DNA from: Bog-473 sp963726135
GTDB taxonomy: Bacteria; Actinomycetota; Acidimicrobiia; Acidimicrobiales; RAAP-2
DNA length: 64,000 nt
Assembly (NCBI GenBank): GCA_963726135.1
Contig: CAVSBE010000008.1
Span: forward strand, 2,418,001 to 2,482,000
Reading direction: 5' to 3'
The translations under genes were made by a program, and so were the position numbers. Positions within the stretch are counted from its first letter, which is position 1. Each line of letters opens with the position of its first letter. A model generated the notes under the pieces. It saw only the letters and a program-made list of their open reading frames with translations. It ran no database searches and was not told the origin of the DNA. Below, piece by piece: positions 25,435 to 36,324 of the stretch.

Positions 25435-27251
25435 GTGGCCGATTCGAGGGAAGAAGGGCCGGAAGGCGACCCTGTCGAGATCGAGTGGCAGTTCGACGCC
25501 CTCGACCTGCGGCCGGTCGAGCGCTGGCTCGCCGCCCTGCCCGCCCTCGCGGTCGAGACGGGCGACGGCGGAACCGTCACTGCGCTTCGCGCGCACGCCG
25601 CGGCGGTTGGTCGACTCGTATCTCGACACCGACGACTGGCGCATCGTCCGCGCCGGGTTCGTAGCCCGCACCCGGCATCGCGGCCGTCACGACGAGGTCA
25701 CTTTGAAGGACACCCGACCGGCGGAGGGAAGCGGCCTGCGCCAGCGTCTGGAGGTCACCGAGTTGCTCCCCCCGTCCGGTGTCAGTGCTCTGGGATCCGA
25801 GGGTCCGGTGGGGCGTCGCCTGCGGGCCATCGTCGGCTCGCGGCCGATTGCGCGAGGTGCTCCAGGTCCGCACGCGCCGGCGGCCCTTTGCGTTGCGAGT
25901 CGGCGGGGTCGACGCCGCAGAGGTTGCTCTGGACGACACCATGATCGTCGTCGGCAACGGCCAGCGCCCGATGCAGCTGCGGCGCGTCGAGGTCGAGGTG
26001 CGCCCCGAGTGGCTAAATGCGCTGGAGCCGATCGTCGAACAGCTGCGGGTTTCGTGCGGGCTGCAACCGGCCCGGCTTTCCAAGTTCGAGGCCGGCCTGC
26101 TCGCCCTCGGCCAGGAGATCCCCGGATCGCCCGACCTCGGCTCCACCCTGATCTCCGACTCGTCGACCATGGGTGATCTGGCCTTCGCCGTGATCCGCCG
26201 CCAGCTGGCCGTGCTCCGCGAGAAGGAACCGGGCACGCGGCTGGGCGAGGATCCCGAAGAGCTGCACGACATGCGCGTGGCGACGCGACGCCTGCGCGCC
26301 GCCGTCGCCCTGTTCGCCGAGGTGCTGCCCATTCGGGCCCAGGTGTTCCGGGAGGAGCTGGGCTGGCTGGGCCGCCTGCTCGGCGCCGTCCGTGATCTCG
26401 ACGTGCAACAAGAGGGGTTGGCGGAAATGGCGACGGCCCCGGTCGGCTGGAGTGCCGGCGCCCGTCCCCACGATCACGATCCCCTCGCCGAGCTGACCGC
26501 GCTCCTCGAACGTGAACGCCAGGCAGCCCGTGACGCCATGCTCAGCGGACTGGACTCGGTCCGCTTCGAGCGCCTGGACCGGGGTTTGGCCGCCATGGTG
26601 CAGCAGGGTCCGGCACGGCGCTCGCTGTCCGCGAGGGCGCCCGCGCTGATCGCAATGCCCGACCTCGTCGTGGGGCGCCACGAGGCAGTCGCCAAGGCAG
26701 CCCGGCGCGCCAAGAAGTCAGGCGCCGTGCCTGACTTCCACCGGCTTCGCATCCGCTGCAAGCGGCTCCGCTATGCGCTCGAATTCAGCGCAGAGGTCTA
26801 CGGCGGCCGCACCGCGCGGTTCGTCCGCCAGCTCACCGCGCTCCAGGACGAGCTCGGGCTCATGCAGGATGCCGAGGTCGCCTCTATGCAGCTCGCCGAC
26901 CTTGCGACCGGCGAAGCCCACCTGCCGCCCGCAACGGTCTTCGTGATGGGCGGCATGGCGGAGCGGCACCGGCGTGCCGTGGACCGGCTCCTGCGCCGCC
27001 TGCCCAAGGAGCTGCCCCGGATCGCAGGCCGCGAGTGGCGTGATCTCCTCGAGCTCATGGAGCGCCGGCGCGGGGAGGCCGAGGCAGCCCGGCCGCCAGC
27101 TCGCAGCACGTTGCGGGCCGTGCCCCAACCGCTGCCAGGGCCCGAGTCCGTGCCGCCGCCGGCGCCGCCCGAGGAGCCCACGAGCCATCCGGCCGGGCCC
27201 CCCGGCCTCACCGCCCTCGGCCCTCCAAGCCAGTCAGGCCAGGGGGAATGA
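25435..27251 (+). CDS. CYTH-CHAD domain protein, frame broken near 25600 and 25845
   Basis: An N-terminal CYTH (triphosphate tunnel) domain begins PVEIEWQFDALDLRPVERWL, continues after a first shift as RRLVDSYLDTDDWRIVRAGF and VTLKDTRPAE, and after a second as LREVLQVRTRRRPFAL. The C-terminal CHAD domain is intact, with LHDMRVATRRLRAAVALFAE, VRDLDV and FHRLRIRCKRLRYALEF carrying the conserved His/Arg/Lys residues that bind polyphosphate. The proline-rich tail (about 40 residues) is probably disordered. Length is 3n+2, fitting two single-base insertions. CYTH-CHAD proteins are associated with polyphosphate granules. The start GTG 25435 is the best in the opening frame; others are possible. Confidence 0.8.
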
Positions 27252-27602
27252 GCCCGCGTCGTCGCCCATGACGACGCGCGGATGCTCGGTGAGGATGAAG
27301 TGCAGGCGGTCGGTGTCGAGGAAGCGCTCGATGTCGACCCAGATGTCGGGGAAGTCGGGCTCCGCCATGTGGGCGCGGTAGGCGTCCATGCTTTCGAACC
27401 ACTGCACCGTGACGCCGTCGAAGCCCGGGTCGTCGTCGCCCGCGTAGTCGTCCAGCGGGCGGGGGTGCTGCTCGTAGCGGACGACGTGGTTCCCGCTCCG
27501 GCTGGCCTCGATCAGAGGTCCGTGGACGTCGCGCCAGTGCGCGTGGAACTCCTCGGGACTGAGCCCGTCCTTGCGGCGCAGCAGGCACGTGAGCCTGACC
27601 AT
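27234..27602 (-). CDS. EthD-domain protein
   Basis: This 122-residue protein has the EthD/dimeric barrel pattern: VRLTCLLRRKDGLSPEEFHA, HWRDVHGPLIEA with the conserved His, and a C-terminal FLDTDRLHFILTEHP strand. An AGGAGG ribosome-binding site lies 4 bases before ATG 27602, the clearest on this strand. Its 3' end overlaps that of the convergent CYTH-CHAD gene by 18 bases. It is a paralogue of the short EthD protein at 8.4 kb. The function could be an accessory or cyclase-like role in an unknown pathway. Confidence 0.85.
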   Translation of the reverse strand: MVRLTCLLRRKDGLSPEEFHAHWRDVHGPLIEASRSGNHVVRYEQHPRPLDDYAGDDDPGFDGVTVQWFESMDAYRAHMAEPDFPDIWVDIERFLDTDRLHFILTEHPRVVMGDDAGSFPLA

Positions 27603-27953
27603 CGGACCTCCTGAGGTGACCGGATGACGCGGGACGCCGTGGCGATCGCGCCCCCGCAGGCTACGCGCGCCGGCGCCCCTAGGGGAGGGTGAGTGTCGGG
27701 CCCGAGCTCGAGCCGCCCGTGCCGATGCCGACCGAGATCCCGCCGACGGAAACTGCGGGCGGCGCCCGGACCGGGACGGCCGGGAGCGGCACGTTGATCG
27801 TGGACCCGCCGCCCGACGACACGCCCGGCCGCGGGACCTTGCGGGGCGACGGGACAATTTGCTCCTTTGTGCCCCCGATGCTGGCGCACCCCGTGCACGC
27901 CCTCGATGCCCATCAGGTGGGCAAACGCCACCGGTCCCGTACTGTTGCGCTGC
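27603..27953. other. 351-base intergenic region with the 3' end of an unidentified minus-strand frame
   Basis: Most of this gap lacks a callable gene. On the minus strand, one frame open from about 27920 ends at a TAG (27679-27681) with a coherent hydrophobic/Gly-rich tail (VSVGGISVGIGTGGSSSG, then PTLTLP). Its composition looks like a secreted protein terminus, but there is no ATG and an upstream TGA closes the frame. It may be the remainder of a frame-broken gene or chance. Confidence 0.35.
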
Positions 27954-28703
27954 ATGCCCGCATCCCACGTCGTGCTGATCCTCTTGGGTGGCGTGGGCGC
28001 CGGCGTCTTCAACGGCGTGGCCGGGGGCGGCAGCCTGATCTCTTTCCCGATCCTGCTCGGGCTCGGCTACCCCGCGCTCACGGCGAACATCACCAACACG
28101 ATCGGGATCTGGCCGGGCTACCTCGCTTCCGCAGCCGGCTTCCGCAATGAGATCGGTGACCAGGCCCGGCGCCTGGTCCGCCTCACCCCCTTTGCCCTCG
28201 CCGGCGGGATCGCCGGCGCGCTGCTCCTGCTGACGACGTCACCGGCGACGTTCGACGACGTGGTCCCCTGGCTCGTTCTGGGGGCCGCCGCCCTGTTCGC
28301 CGCCCAACCGGCACTGCGGCGTGTCCTCGACCGTGGCTCGACCCATCCCCGCACCCGGCCGGTGCTCCTGGTCGCGGGGGTCTTCGCCGCCTCCGTGTAC
28401 GGCGGCTACTTCGGTGCCGCCATGGGTGTCATGTTCCTCGCCGTCCTCGGGCTCGCCCTGCCCGTCTCCCTCGCCCACACCAGCGGCCTGCGGGCGGTCC
28501 TGTCCATGGTCGTCAACGGCGTCGCCGCCGTGGTGTTCCTCATCCACGGCGGGCTGGCCTGGGAGGCGGTGGGACTGCTGGCGCTCGGCAGCCTCCTCGG
28601 CGGCTACGCCGGGGCCCGGCTTGCCCTCACCCTCCCCGCGCCGGCGCTACGCACCGTCGTCGTCATCATCGGCGTCGGCACCGCGGTGAAGCTGCTCGTT
28701 TGA
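27954..28703 (+). CDS. TSUP-family membrane exporter (sulfite/organosulfonate exporter-like)
   Basis: This 249-residue integral membrane protein has about eight membrane segments. It has the family's inverted repeat motifs: GVGAGVFNGVAGGGSLISFP in the first half and GGYFGAAMGVMFLAVLGL in the second. TSUP proteins export sulfite, sulfoacetate or related anions, or take up sulfate. ATG 27954 begins directly before the first hydrophobic helix; upstream in-frame ATGs would add a Cys/Pro-rich extension of 29 residues. A sulfatase is encoded 16 kb away but not adjacent, so the substrate is undetermined. Confidence 0.85.
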   Translation: MPASHVVLILLGGVGAGVFNGVAGGGSLISFPILLGLGYPALTANITNTIGIWPGYLASAAGFRNEIGDQARRLVRLTPFALAGGIAGALLLLTTSPATFDDVVPWLVLGAAALFAAQPALRRVLDRGSTHPRTRPVLLVAGVFAASVYGGYFGAAMGVMFLAVLGLALPVSLAHTSGLRAVLSMVVNGVAAVVFLIHGGLAWEAVGLLALGSLLGGYAGARLALTLPAPALRTVVVIIGVGTAVKLLV

Positions 28704-28725
28704 TTCGCGCTCACGCCGGGCGCGC

Positions 28726-30418
28726 TCAGTCGACGGCCAGTGGGTAGTGCCCCACCACCGCCCGCTCCAGGGTGCGCTGGGACGCGCCGGCCGCAGCGCG
28801 CGCCGCGGCGAGGTCGACGGGGACGAAGCGGACGATGGTTCCCGGCGCGCACTGCCCGAGGCGGCCATGATCCGCCGACGCCACCACCGCCAGCACCGGG
28901 TAGCCACCGAGCGTCGCGTGGTCGGGCATCAGGACGACGGGGTCTTCGTGCGGTGGCACCTGCACCGCCCCGGTCACCACGCCCTGCGAGTCGAGTTCGC
29001 CGGTCCCGCCCGCTTGCGATCGCAGGTTGGCCGCCCGACCCTCCGCCCGCAGCCGGATCCCGACGCGGTTGCTCTGCGCCATGACGCGGAAGTCGGTTTC
29101 CCCCAGCGTGGCTCAGCGCGTCGGGCTCGAACCGTTCTGCATGCGGACCGGGCACGACATGCAGCTCCACGGGCACGCCGCCCCCTTGGACCTCCGTGGC
29201 GGCACCAGCCACGACATGGTCTCCGAGCGGCGGTGTCCAAGGACCGGCATGCAGCCGCGCCCCGCGGTCGAGCGGTCCGGCGCCGAGACCGGTCAGCTCG
29301 TCGGTCGCGCTGCTCGCGAAGATCTCGGGCCCGACGAAACCGCCGGCCACCGACAGGTAGGTACGGCAACCCCGCGTCAAGGGTCCCACCTCGAGGTCCT
29401 GCCCCCTCACCAGCGGCAGGACCTGGCCCGCCTGCACCGACGTGCCAGCCAGGTGGATCCGGGGTGCGGCGCCCACGGCGGCGACGTGGCACGCCGCCAG
29501 GCAACGCAGCCGGGCCCCACCACCGGTCAGCTCGAGCGTGCCCGAGCCCGCCGCGTTGCCGACCAGCCGATTGGCCAGTGCGAAGGACACACCGTCGGCG
29601 GGCCCGGCCTGCGGGACACCCGCTCCGGCAACGCTCCGGCGGCCGCCGTCCTGGACGACGGCGCGCAGCCCCGGCGCCACGAGCTCCAAGACGCAGCGGG
29701 CTTCCGCCGGTGGGGACCAGCCCAGCGCCCGCACCGGGGCCGGATCGAGCGGGTCGCCGTCGCCCGCGACGGTGAACCTGACCTGGTCGCCCGGCGTGAG
29801 CACGGCGTACGGGGGACGATGGGGTGAGAAGAGAGGAAAGCCGGTGCGGCCGACGAGCTGCCACCCGCCCGGCGATGCGGTCGGGTAGACCGCGGCATGG
29901 CCGCCGGCGAGCGCCACCGAGCCCGCAGGCACGACCGGACGGGGACGATCGTGCCGCGGCACGGTGCGCAGCGGATCGGGAAGGCCGTCGAGGTAGGCGA
30001 ACCCGGGCGAGAATCCCACCACGGCGACGGTCAACGCCGTCTCCGTCAGGAGTGCGACCACCTCGTCGGGGGAGCATCGGGCGCCGCCAGCCACCGCGTC
30101 GAGGTCGGGGCCGTCGAAGGCGCACGGGACGGTCACTTCGAGGCGCCGCCCGCCCACGCCCTCGCCGGTGCGGAGAGAAGTTGCGTGGGCGAGGACGTCC
30201 TCCGCCACGGCCAACACCGCCCCGGGCTCCACGTTGAGGTCGACCAGCGACACCATCACGGTGGCGAAGCCGCACACCACCTCCACGCCGCCGGCGTGGC
30301 CCAGCCGTGCCCCGAGCTCCCGGGCTAGCGCACGACCCGCCGCCGGGTCAGCCACACCGATCAGGAAGGCACGGTCACCGAGGGGCCGCACCTCCCCATC
30401 GGGAATGGAGCGTGTCAT
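28726..30418 (-). CDS. pxpBC: 5-oxoprolinase subunit PxpB-PxpC fusion, frame broken near 29100
   Basis: The N-terminal part (about 1-215) is the PxpB/allophanate-hydrolase subunit 1 type: PLGDRAFLIGVADPAAG, then VVGFSPGFAYLDGLPDPLRT. The C-terminal part is the PxpC/biotin-dependent carboxylase type: VVQDGGRRSVAGAGVPQAGP, then ELTGGGARLR. At a run of five C bases at about 29100 the frame changes; the rest continues as ETDFRVMAQSNRVGIRLRAE and ends VGHYPLAVD. The length is 3n+1, consistent with one extra base. The ATG overlaps the pxpA stop by 4 bases. Together with PxpA it forms ATP-dependent 5-oxoprolinase, which opens pyroglutamate to glutamate. Confidence 0.82.
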
Positions 30419-31188
30419 GCACGCGCCGGCGCGACCACGTCGATCCCCGCACCCGCCATGGCCTGGCGGACCGCGGTCGCGATCGCCACCGCCCCGGGCG
30501 TGTCGCCGTGGATGCACAGCGTGTCCACCCACAGGGTGAGCACGCTGCCGTCGACGGCCACCGCGGCGCCTCGAGCGAGGCTGATCGCCTGCGCGGCCGC
30601 CTCCTCCGGGTCGTTCAGGATTGCGCCGGGCACGCTGCGGTCGACCAGGGACCCGTCGGGCCGGTAGGCACGGTCGCAGAACCCCTCCTCGCAGGCCACC
30701 ATGCCGTCGCGCAGGACCATCGCCAGGGCGCGACAACCCGACGGCAGCACCACCGCGGTGTTCTCGCCGTAGCTGTCCCGCACCGCGTCGCGGAAGGCCT
30801 CGTAGATCGCGCCGCCCTTGGCGACCTCCCCGTAGAGCGCACCGTGCGCCTTGACGGACTCGACCGCGGTGCCGGCCGCGCGGCACACGCGGTCGAGAGC
30901 CCGCAGCTGCTCGTTCAACCAGGCGCGCAGCTCGTCCCGGTCAATCGCCAGAGGGCTACGACCGAAGCCGGTCTGGTCGGGATAGGAGGGGTGGGCCCCG
31001 ACGCGGACCGAGTGCTCCAGGGCCGTCGCCACCGTCGTCTCCATCGACGTTTCGTCGCCGGTGTGACCGCCGCAGGCGACGTGTGCCGTTGTGACCTGAG
31101 CCAGGAGTGCACGCTCCACCTCGACACTCTCCGCATCGGACGCCTCACCGACGTCGGCGTTGAGATCGATCGTGCGTTTGCGGGACAC
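30415..31188 (-). CDS. pxpA: 5-oxoprolinase subunit A (LamB/YcsF family)
   Basis: This 257-residue protein begins TIDLNADVGEASDAESVEVE and has the conserved CGGHTGDETSM segment, GAHPSYPDQTGFGR and VKAHGALYGEVAKG, all hallmarks of LamB/YcsF. It supplies the (beta/alpha)-barrel subunit of the PxpABC complex that hydrolyses 5-oxoproline. The stop overlaps the pxpBC start by 4 bases. The ATG follows the stop of the Lhr helicase gene by 4 bases, so all three are transcribed together, although a functional link between helicase and 5-oxoprolinase is not expected. Confidence 0.92.
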   Translation of the reverse strand: MSRKRTIDLNADVGEASDAESVEVERALLAQVTTAHVACGGHTGDETSMETTVATALEHSVRVGAHPSYPDQTGFGRSPLAIDRDELRAWLNEQLRALDRVCRAAGTAVESVKAHGALYGEVAKGGAIYEAFRDAVRDSYGENTAVVLPSGCRALAMVLRDGMVACEEGFCDRAYRPDGSLVDRSVPGAILNDPEEAAAQAISLARGAAVAVDGSVLTLWVDTLCIHGDTPGAVAIATAVRQAMAGAGIDVVAPARA

Positions 31189-31192
31189 GGGG

Positions 31193-34100
31193 TCAGCCGG
31201 CCTCGAGGTGATCCACGACGATGCCGTCGCGGTACACCACGCGCTGGTTGCGGCGCGTCGGCACGCGTGTCCCGCCGATGATCGAGCCCGTCATGTTGAG
31301 CGGGTCCGCCCCGGCCACCACCACCTGCTCACCCTCGGTGCCGCGGCGCCGCACGGCCCGCAACTCGTCGAAGGCCTCCGGGAGCGCGTACTGCTCACCC
31401 GAGAGCCCTGCGACAAATCGCCCCCCGAGTGCGAGCCCCCGCGCCTCCATGCGGCGCAAAGCCCAGACGACTTCGCGCCAGGGCACCTTGAAGGACTCTC
31501 GTCCCCAGAGTTCCCACGCCACCACGCCCCAGCGCACCAGGAGCTGGCGGGCCACCGACTCGGCCAGCGCCTCGTTGCCCGGCAGGAGCATGCCCTCGTC
31601 CACCACCGGTGCGCCGAGCACCTCGGGCCCGGGAAGGAGCGACCACCGGCCCTCGCCGATGCCCGATCCCACGGGCCCACGGCGGCGGGCCATCCGCCCC
31701 GCCGGGCGCCGCACCGTTCGCGTCCGCCAGCGATCACGCGCCGAGAGCAGCGCGCGCACGGCCGAGAAGGCGTCGGCGGTGACCAGGCCTCGGGCGACGA
31801 GGTCCCAGAGCCCCTCGTCCACCTCGGCCGGGAGCCTGGCGGTGAGGGGGGCCAGCTCCGGGCGGAAGCAGGCTCCTCGTACCCGCAGGGCGGCGAGCAC
31901 ATCTGCCGCGGCGCCGACCTCCGGCTCCGGCGCGACGGACCCCGCCCGCACGGCCCGCAGCATCGTCTCGAGGTCGTCGCGCACCACGAAGGCGAGCGGA
32001 GTGGCCGGCGAGGGTGTGCCGCTGCGCCCGGTCCTCTCGGCCCGCGGGGTGAGCCGTCCCCAGGCCACTTCTCCGGAAAGGCACAGCTCGTCAAGCCATC
32101 GCGGGTCGTACCCCGTCACCCGGGCCGGAAGGATCTTGGCCTCCCACTCCGCCGCCGGCGCCTCGATCCCCTGCAGCTGTTCGATGACCTCCAACAACCC
32201 CGCACGGCCCTCGAGGCGGCTGTCGGGAGTCACGTGCTGCCAGTGCGTGAGGAAGCGGACGAAGTCGGCGATCGGCACTGCGTCGACCATGCCGCGGCGC
32301 CGGCTGCGGCTGGCGCCGTGCAGACGCACCAGGAGGTTGCGGGCGCACCAGCGACCGTCGGGCAGCTCAATGGCGGAGCCCCTGCCTTCGAGCCGGGCCA
32401 GGGCCGTGCGCGCGCGGCCCTCCGGGAGCGGCGCGCCCATCGGCGCGCCGGAGGGCAGCGCGGCGTCGGCAACGAGCTGGTCGACCATCACGGGTCCCGC
32501 CAGCTGGAGGTGGCCGGCCACGCAGTCCGCGGCCGCGTCGTCATCGTCGCTGAGAGAGGCCGCGGCCGTCCGCCGCTCGGTGGCCACCCAGCAGCCGTCG
32601 AGCAGGCCTGCCCTGCCGTCGGCCACCAACGCGTCGTACCAGCCGGCCCAGTCCGGACAGGGCCGGGCCGCCACCAGCGAGAGCAGCAGGTCGTGCAGCT
32701 CATCGGGGTCCCGAGGACGCGGGCGGACCTGGTCGAGCACCACGGCCACCGCGTCGGGGTCCAGGGCGGCGAGCTCCGTTGCCGGCACCGGCAGCCCGCT
32801 GGGACCGAGCTCACCCAGGCCGCGCCGCAAGGAGAGGGCTCGGGTCCGCCGCTCCTCGAGTGGCGCATCGTCGAGGTAGGTGTACGGCCGGCCGCTCAGG
32901 ATCGCGTGGGAGAACGGGGACGGCTCCGAGGACTCGACCGCGTGCACCGCGATCTCGCCCGACTCGATCTTGCCCCACACCTCGACCAGACCCTCGACGG
33001 AGAGCCCCTCGTGCAGGCAGTCGTCCACGGTCTGGCGGGCCAGGACGTGGTCGGGCACCGCGACCGGTCCCGGCGGAGCGTTCTCCTGGCAGGCGGCGAG
33101 GCCCGGCCACACGGCGGCGAGCAAGTCGTCCGCCTCCATGCGCTGGAGGTGGATCGGCCGGCGCTTGCCCCCGTTCATGCGGGGGAGCACGAGGGCACGG
33201 TTGAGGTTCCAACGCCAGCGGGCGCCGAGCATCGGATGTGGCAACACGGCCTGGGTCAGCACCTCGGCTGCCTTGGCGCTCGTGAGCATGGACTGCACGC
33301 GCGTCAGCGGAAAGCTGTGCTGGGGCCCGAGCGAGAGGACGACCGTGTCATCGTCCGCTGCCGCCTGCAACTCGAAGTCGAACGAGACGCAGAACCGCTT
33401 GCGCAGAGCCAGGCCGAGCGCCCGGTTGATGCGCCCGCCGAAAGGACCGTGGATGATCAGCTGCGATCCCTCGCTGTCGTCGAAGCAGCGCTCCACGACG
33501 ATGCGGTCGCGCGTCGGTAGGTGGCCGAGGGCAGCGAGGCCGGCGGCGCAGTAGGCGACGACCTGCTGGGCCACCTCGGCGGACACCCCGGCGCGCTCAC
33601 GCACGAGACGACGCGCGCCATCGCCGTCACCGGTGTGGAGCAGCGGTTCCAGCGCCGTCCGCAGGTCGCTGACCGCCTCGGAGAGCTCGGCCGTGCGGGC
33701 GGGTGCCTCGCCCAGCCAGAAGGGGATCGTCGGGGGCAGATCGCCGGCGTCGTGGACCCGGACCGTCCCCACCTCCACCTTGGCCACCCGCCACGAGTGC
33801 GTGCCGAGGAGGAAGATGTCTCCCGCCGTCGCCTCGACCGCGAAGTCCTCGTGCACCGAGCCGACGGTCACCCCTTCGGGATCGAGCACCACCCTGTAGT
33901 CCCCCGTCTCCGGTATGGCGCCGCCACCCGTCAGCGCGGCCAGCCGCGCGCCACGGCGCGCCCGCAGTCGCCCGTTGACGGCGTCGTGGTGCAGGTGGGC
34001 TCCCCGGCGTCCCCGACCCGTCTCGATCCCCCAACTGGCCAGCGCCACCACGTCGTCGAAGTCCTTTCGGGGCAGCTCGGCGTAGGGAGCCGCCCGCCTG

Positions 34101-35474
34101 GTCATCTCCCACATCGCCTCGACGGCGCGTTCGTCGGTGGAGGCCACCTCGGCCACGAGCTGCTGGGTCAGCACATCGAGCGGGGCGACGGGCGGCTCCA
34201 GGAGGTCGAGACGGCCCTCGCGCACCGCGGCGAGCAACGCGGTGCACTCGACGAGCTCGTCACGGGTCGTCGGGTAGAGGCGGCCGGCCGGAGTCCCGTC
34301 GCGTTGGTGGTTGGCCCGACCGACGCGCTGGAGGAAGGTGCCGATGGCTCGGGGCGATCCGATCTGGCACACCAGCTCGACCGGTCCCACGTCGATCCCG
34401 AGCTCGAGTGACGCCGTGGCCACGAGCGCCGCGCAGGTCGCCCGCCCGCAAGCGTGTCTCGACGATGCGCCGCCGCGCTGCCGAGAGGCTGCCATGGTGG
34501 GCCGCGACGAGAAGTGAGGCATCGACGTCACCGTTGCGCTCCGGCCCGTCGTCGGCCAGCCGCTCGGCCAGCTGGTGGGCCACCCGCTCGGCCATCTTGC
34601 GTGTGTTGACGAACACCAGGGTGGTGCGGTGGTGCCGGGTGTGCTCAGCGATGCGATCGAGGATGTCGGACATCTGGCCGCCGCTCATGACGGCTTCGAG
34701 CTCCGTGCCCGGCAGCTCGATGGCCACCTCGAGGTCGCGGGCATGGCCGCAGTCGACGATCACCGTCTCCGGACGGCCCTCGTGGATCCCCGACAGCAAG
34801 CGCGCCACCAGGTCGAGCGGTCGCTGCGTCGCGGAGAGCCCTATGCGCTGCAGCTGTCCCCCGTGCTCGGTCACGAGCGCATCGAGCCGCTCGAGGCTCA
34901 GCGAGAGGTGGCTGCCACGCTTGTCGCGGGCGAGCGTGTGCACCTCGTCGACGATGACCGTTCGCACGTTGCGCAGCAGCGCGCGCGACGACGGCGCGGT
35001 GAGAAGGAGATAGAGGGACTCGGGCGTGGTGACGAGCAGGTCGGGTGACTGCTTCTTCATGGCGGCCCGCTCCGCCGGTGGCGTGTCGCCCGTGCGCACG
35101 GCGATGCGCAATCCCGGGTCGGCGTATCCCAGTCGAGCGGCCTCCTCGCGGATCTCCGACAGCGGGACGTGGAGGTTCTCGTGCACATCGACGGCCAGAG
35201 CACGGAGCGGCGAGATGTAGAGCACCTCGGGTGCGCCCCCGGCGCGGGCTCCCGCCTCGGCCGCCCGGTAGGCCGCGTCGATGGCAACGAGGAACCCCGT
35301 GAGCGTCTTGCCCGACCCGGTGGGCGAGGCCACCAGCACGTCCCGGCCTGCCGCGATGTGGGGCCAGGCGGCGGACTGGGGCGGCGTCGGACCCGCCGGG
35401 AAGCGCCGGGCGAACCAGCTGGCCACGGCAGGGTGGAACAGGGACTCGGGCGAGGCGTCGGGCACGGTCCCCAT
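31193..35474 (-). CDS. lhr: Lhr-family ATP-dependent helicase, frame broken near 34441
   Basis: This large helicase is of about 1426 residues once one extra base is removed (length 3n+1). The N-terminal part has Walker A SPTGSGKTLTGFL, the DEVH box IVDEVHTLARDKRG and SATQRPLDLVA. After RLRAGDLR the frame changes and RecA domain 2 continues as ALVATASLELGIDVG and FLQRVGRANHQ. The remainder comprises the winged-helix, Lhr beta-barrel and large C-terminal regions typical of full-length actinobacterial Lhr (about 1500 residues). Lhr is a 3'-5' DNA/RNA-hybrid helicase linked to DNA repair. It lies 4 bases from pxpA. Confidence 0.88.
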
Positions 35475-35523
35475 TCCACCAGGAAGTAGTGACCGCGACG
35501 AACGCGGGTCCCGCCGGAACGGG

Positions 35524-36324
35524 TCAGGCGGACAGCGGCCGGCGGCCCCAGCAGGAGATCATGGGCGGCTGGGCCAGGTCGAGCTTCCCCGCGGCCACGT
35601 TGGCCAGGTGCTGGGCGATCTCGTCCTCGGTGGCGATCCCGTGGTCGAGGAGCTGGTCCCGGATGAGGTTGACCGTGGCGATCTCGAGCTGGTCACAGGC
35701 GGGATCGCTGACCGGGAAGGACGCGTCGGCCGCCACGGCGACGAGACCCGCCGCCCGGAGCCGGCGCGGCAGGGAGCGGCCGTAGGCCAGGTCGACCCCA
35801 CGCTCGGCCAGCAACGATCGGAAGCCTCGGCGCAATCGGTTGGCCAGCACCTCTTCGGGCCGCACCTCCTCCAGACAGCTGAGTGGCTGGAGCGCCGGGT
35901 CGGCGTCTTCCACCAGCACCACGCCACCCGGGCGGAGAGCGGCGACCATGTGGGCCAGGGCGGTGGCGCGCTCGGGCACGTGCACGAGGACGAGCCGGGC
36001 ATGGACGAGGTCGAATGGCCCTGGGGGGGGCGGGTCGGCGGCAACGTCGTGCTCGAGGATCTCGACGTTGGGCGCAGCGGCACCCGTGGCCCATGCGAGG
36101 TTGATGTCGGTGGCCACGACACGCCCTTGCGGGCCGACCCGTTCGGACAGGTGCGTCACCACCGTCGTGCCGCCGGCCCCCACCTCCCAGCAGCGCCACC
36201 CCGAATCGAGCCCCAGTGCATCGAGGTGACGGAAGGTCGAGGGGTCGAACAGCGCGGCAAAGGCCGTGAAGCGATCCATCGCCTCCGGGGCGTCGTTGCG
36301 GAGGAGATAGCGATCCCCCGTCAT
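35524..36324 (-). CDS. Class I SAM-dependent methyltransferase
   Basis: This 266-residue protein has a Rossmann methyltransferase core: motif I CWEVGAGGTTVVTHLSERVG, the acidic VVATDINLAWA, EHDVAADPPPPGPFDLVHAR (motifs II/III), and LRPGGVVLVEDAD. The closest general type is the UbiE/methyltransf_11 group acting on small molecules. The start overlaps the patatin stop by 4 bases, so the two are co-translated, suggesting action on lipids or a lipid-derived product. It ends 50 bases from the start of lhr. No substrate can be named. Confidence 0.85.
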   Translation of the reverse strand: MTGDRYLLRNDAPEAMDRFTAFAALFDPSTFRHLDALGLDSGWRCWEVGAGGTTVVTHLSERVGPQGRVVATDINLAWATGAAAPNVEILEHDVAADPPPPGPFDLVHARLVLVHVPERATALAHMVAALRPGGVVLVEDADPALQPLSCLEEVRPEEVLANRLRRGFRSLLAERGVDLAYGRSLPRRLRAAGLVAVAADASFPVSDPACDQLEIATVNLIRDQLLDHGIATEDEIAQHLANVAAGKLDLAQPPMISCWGRRPLSA

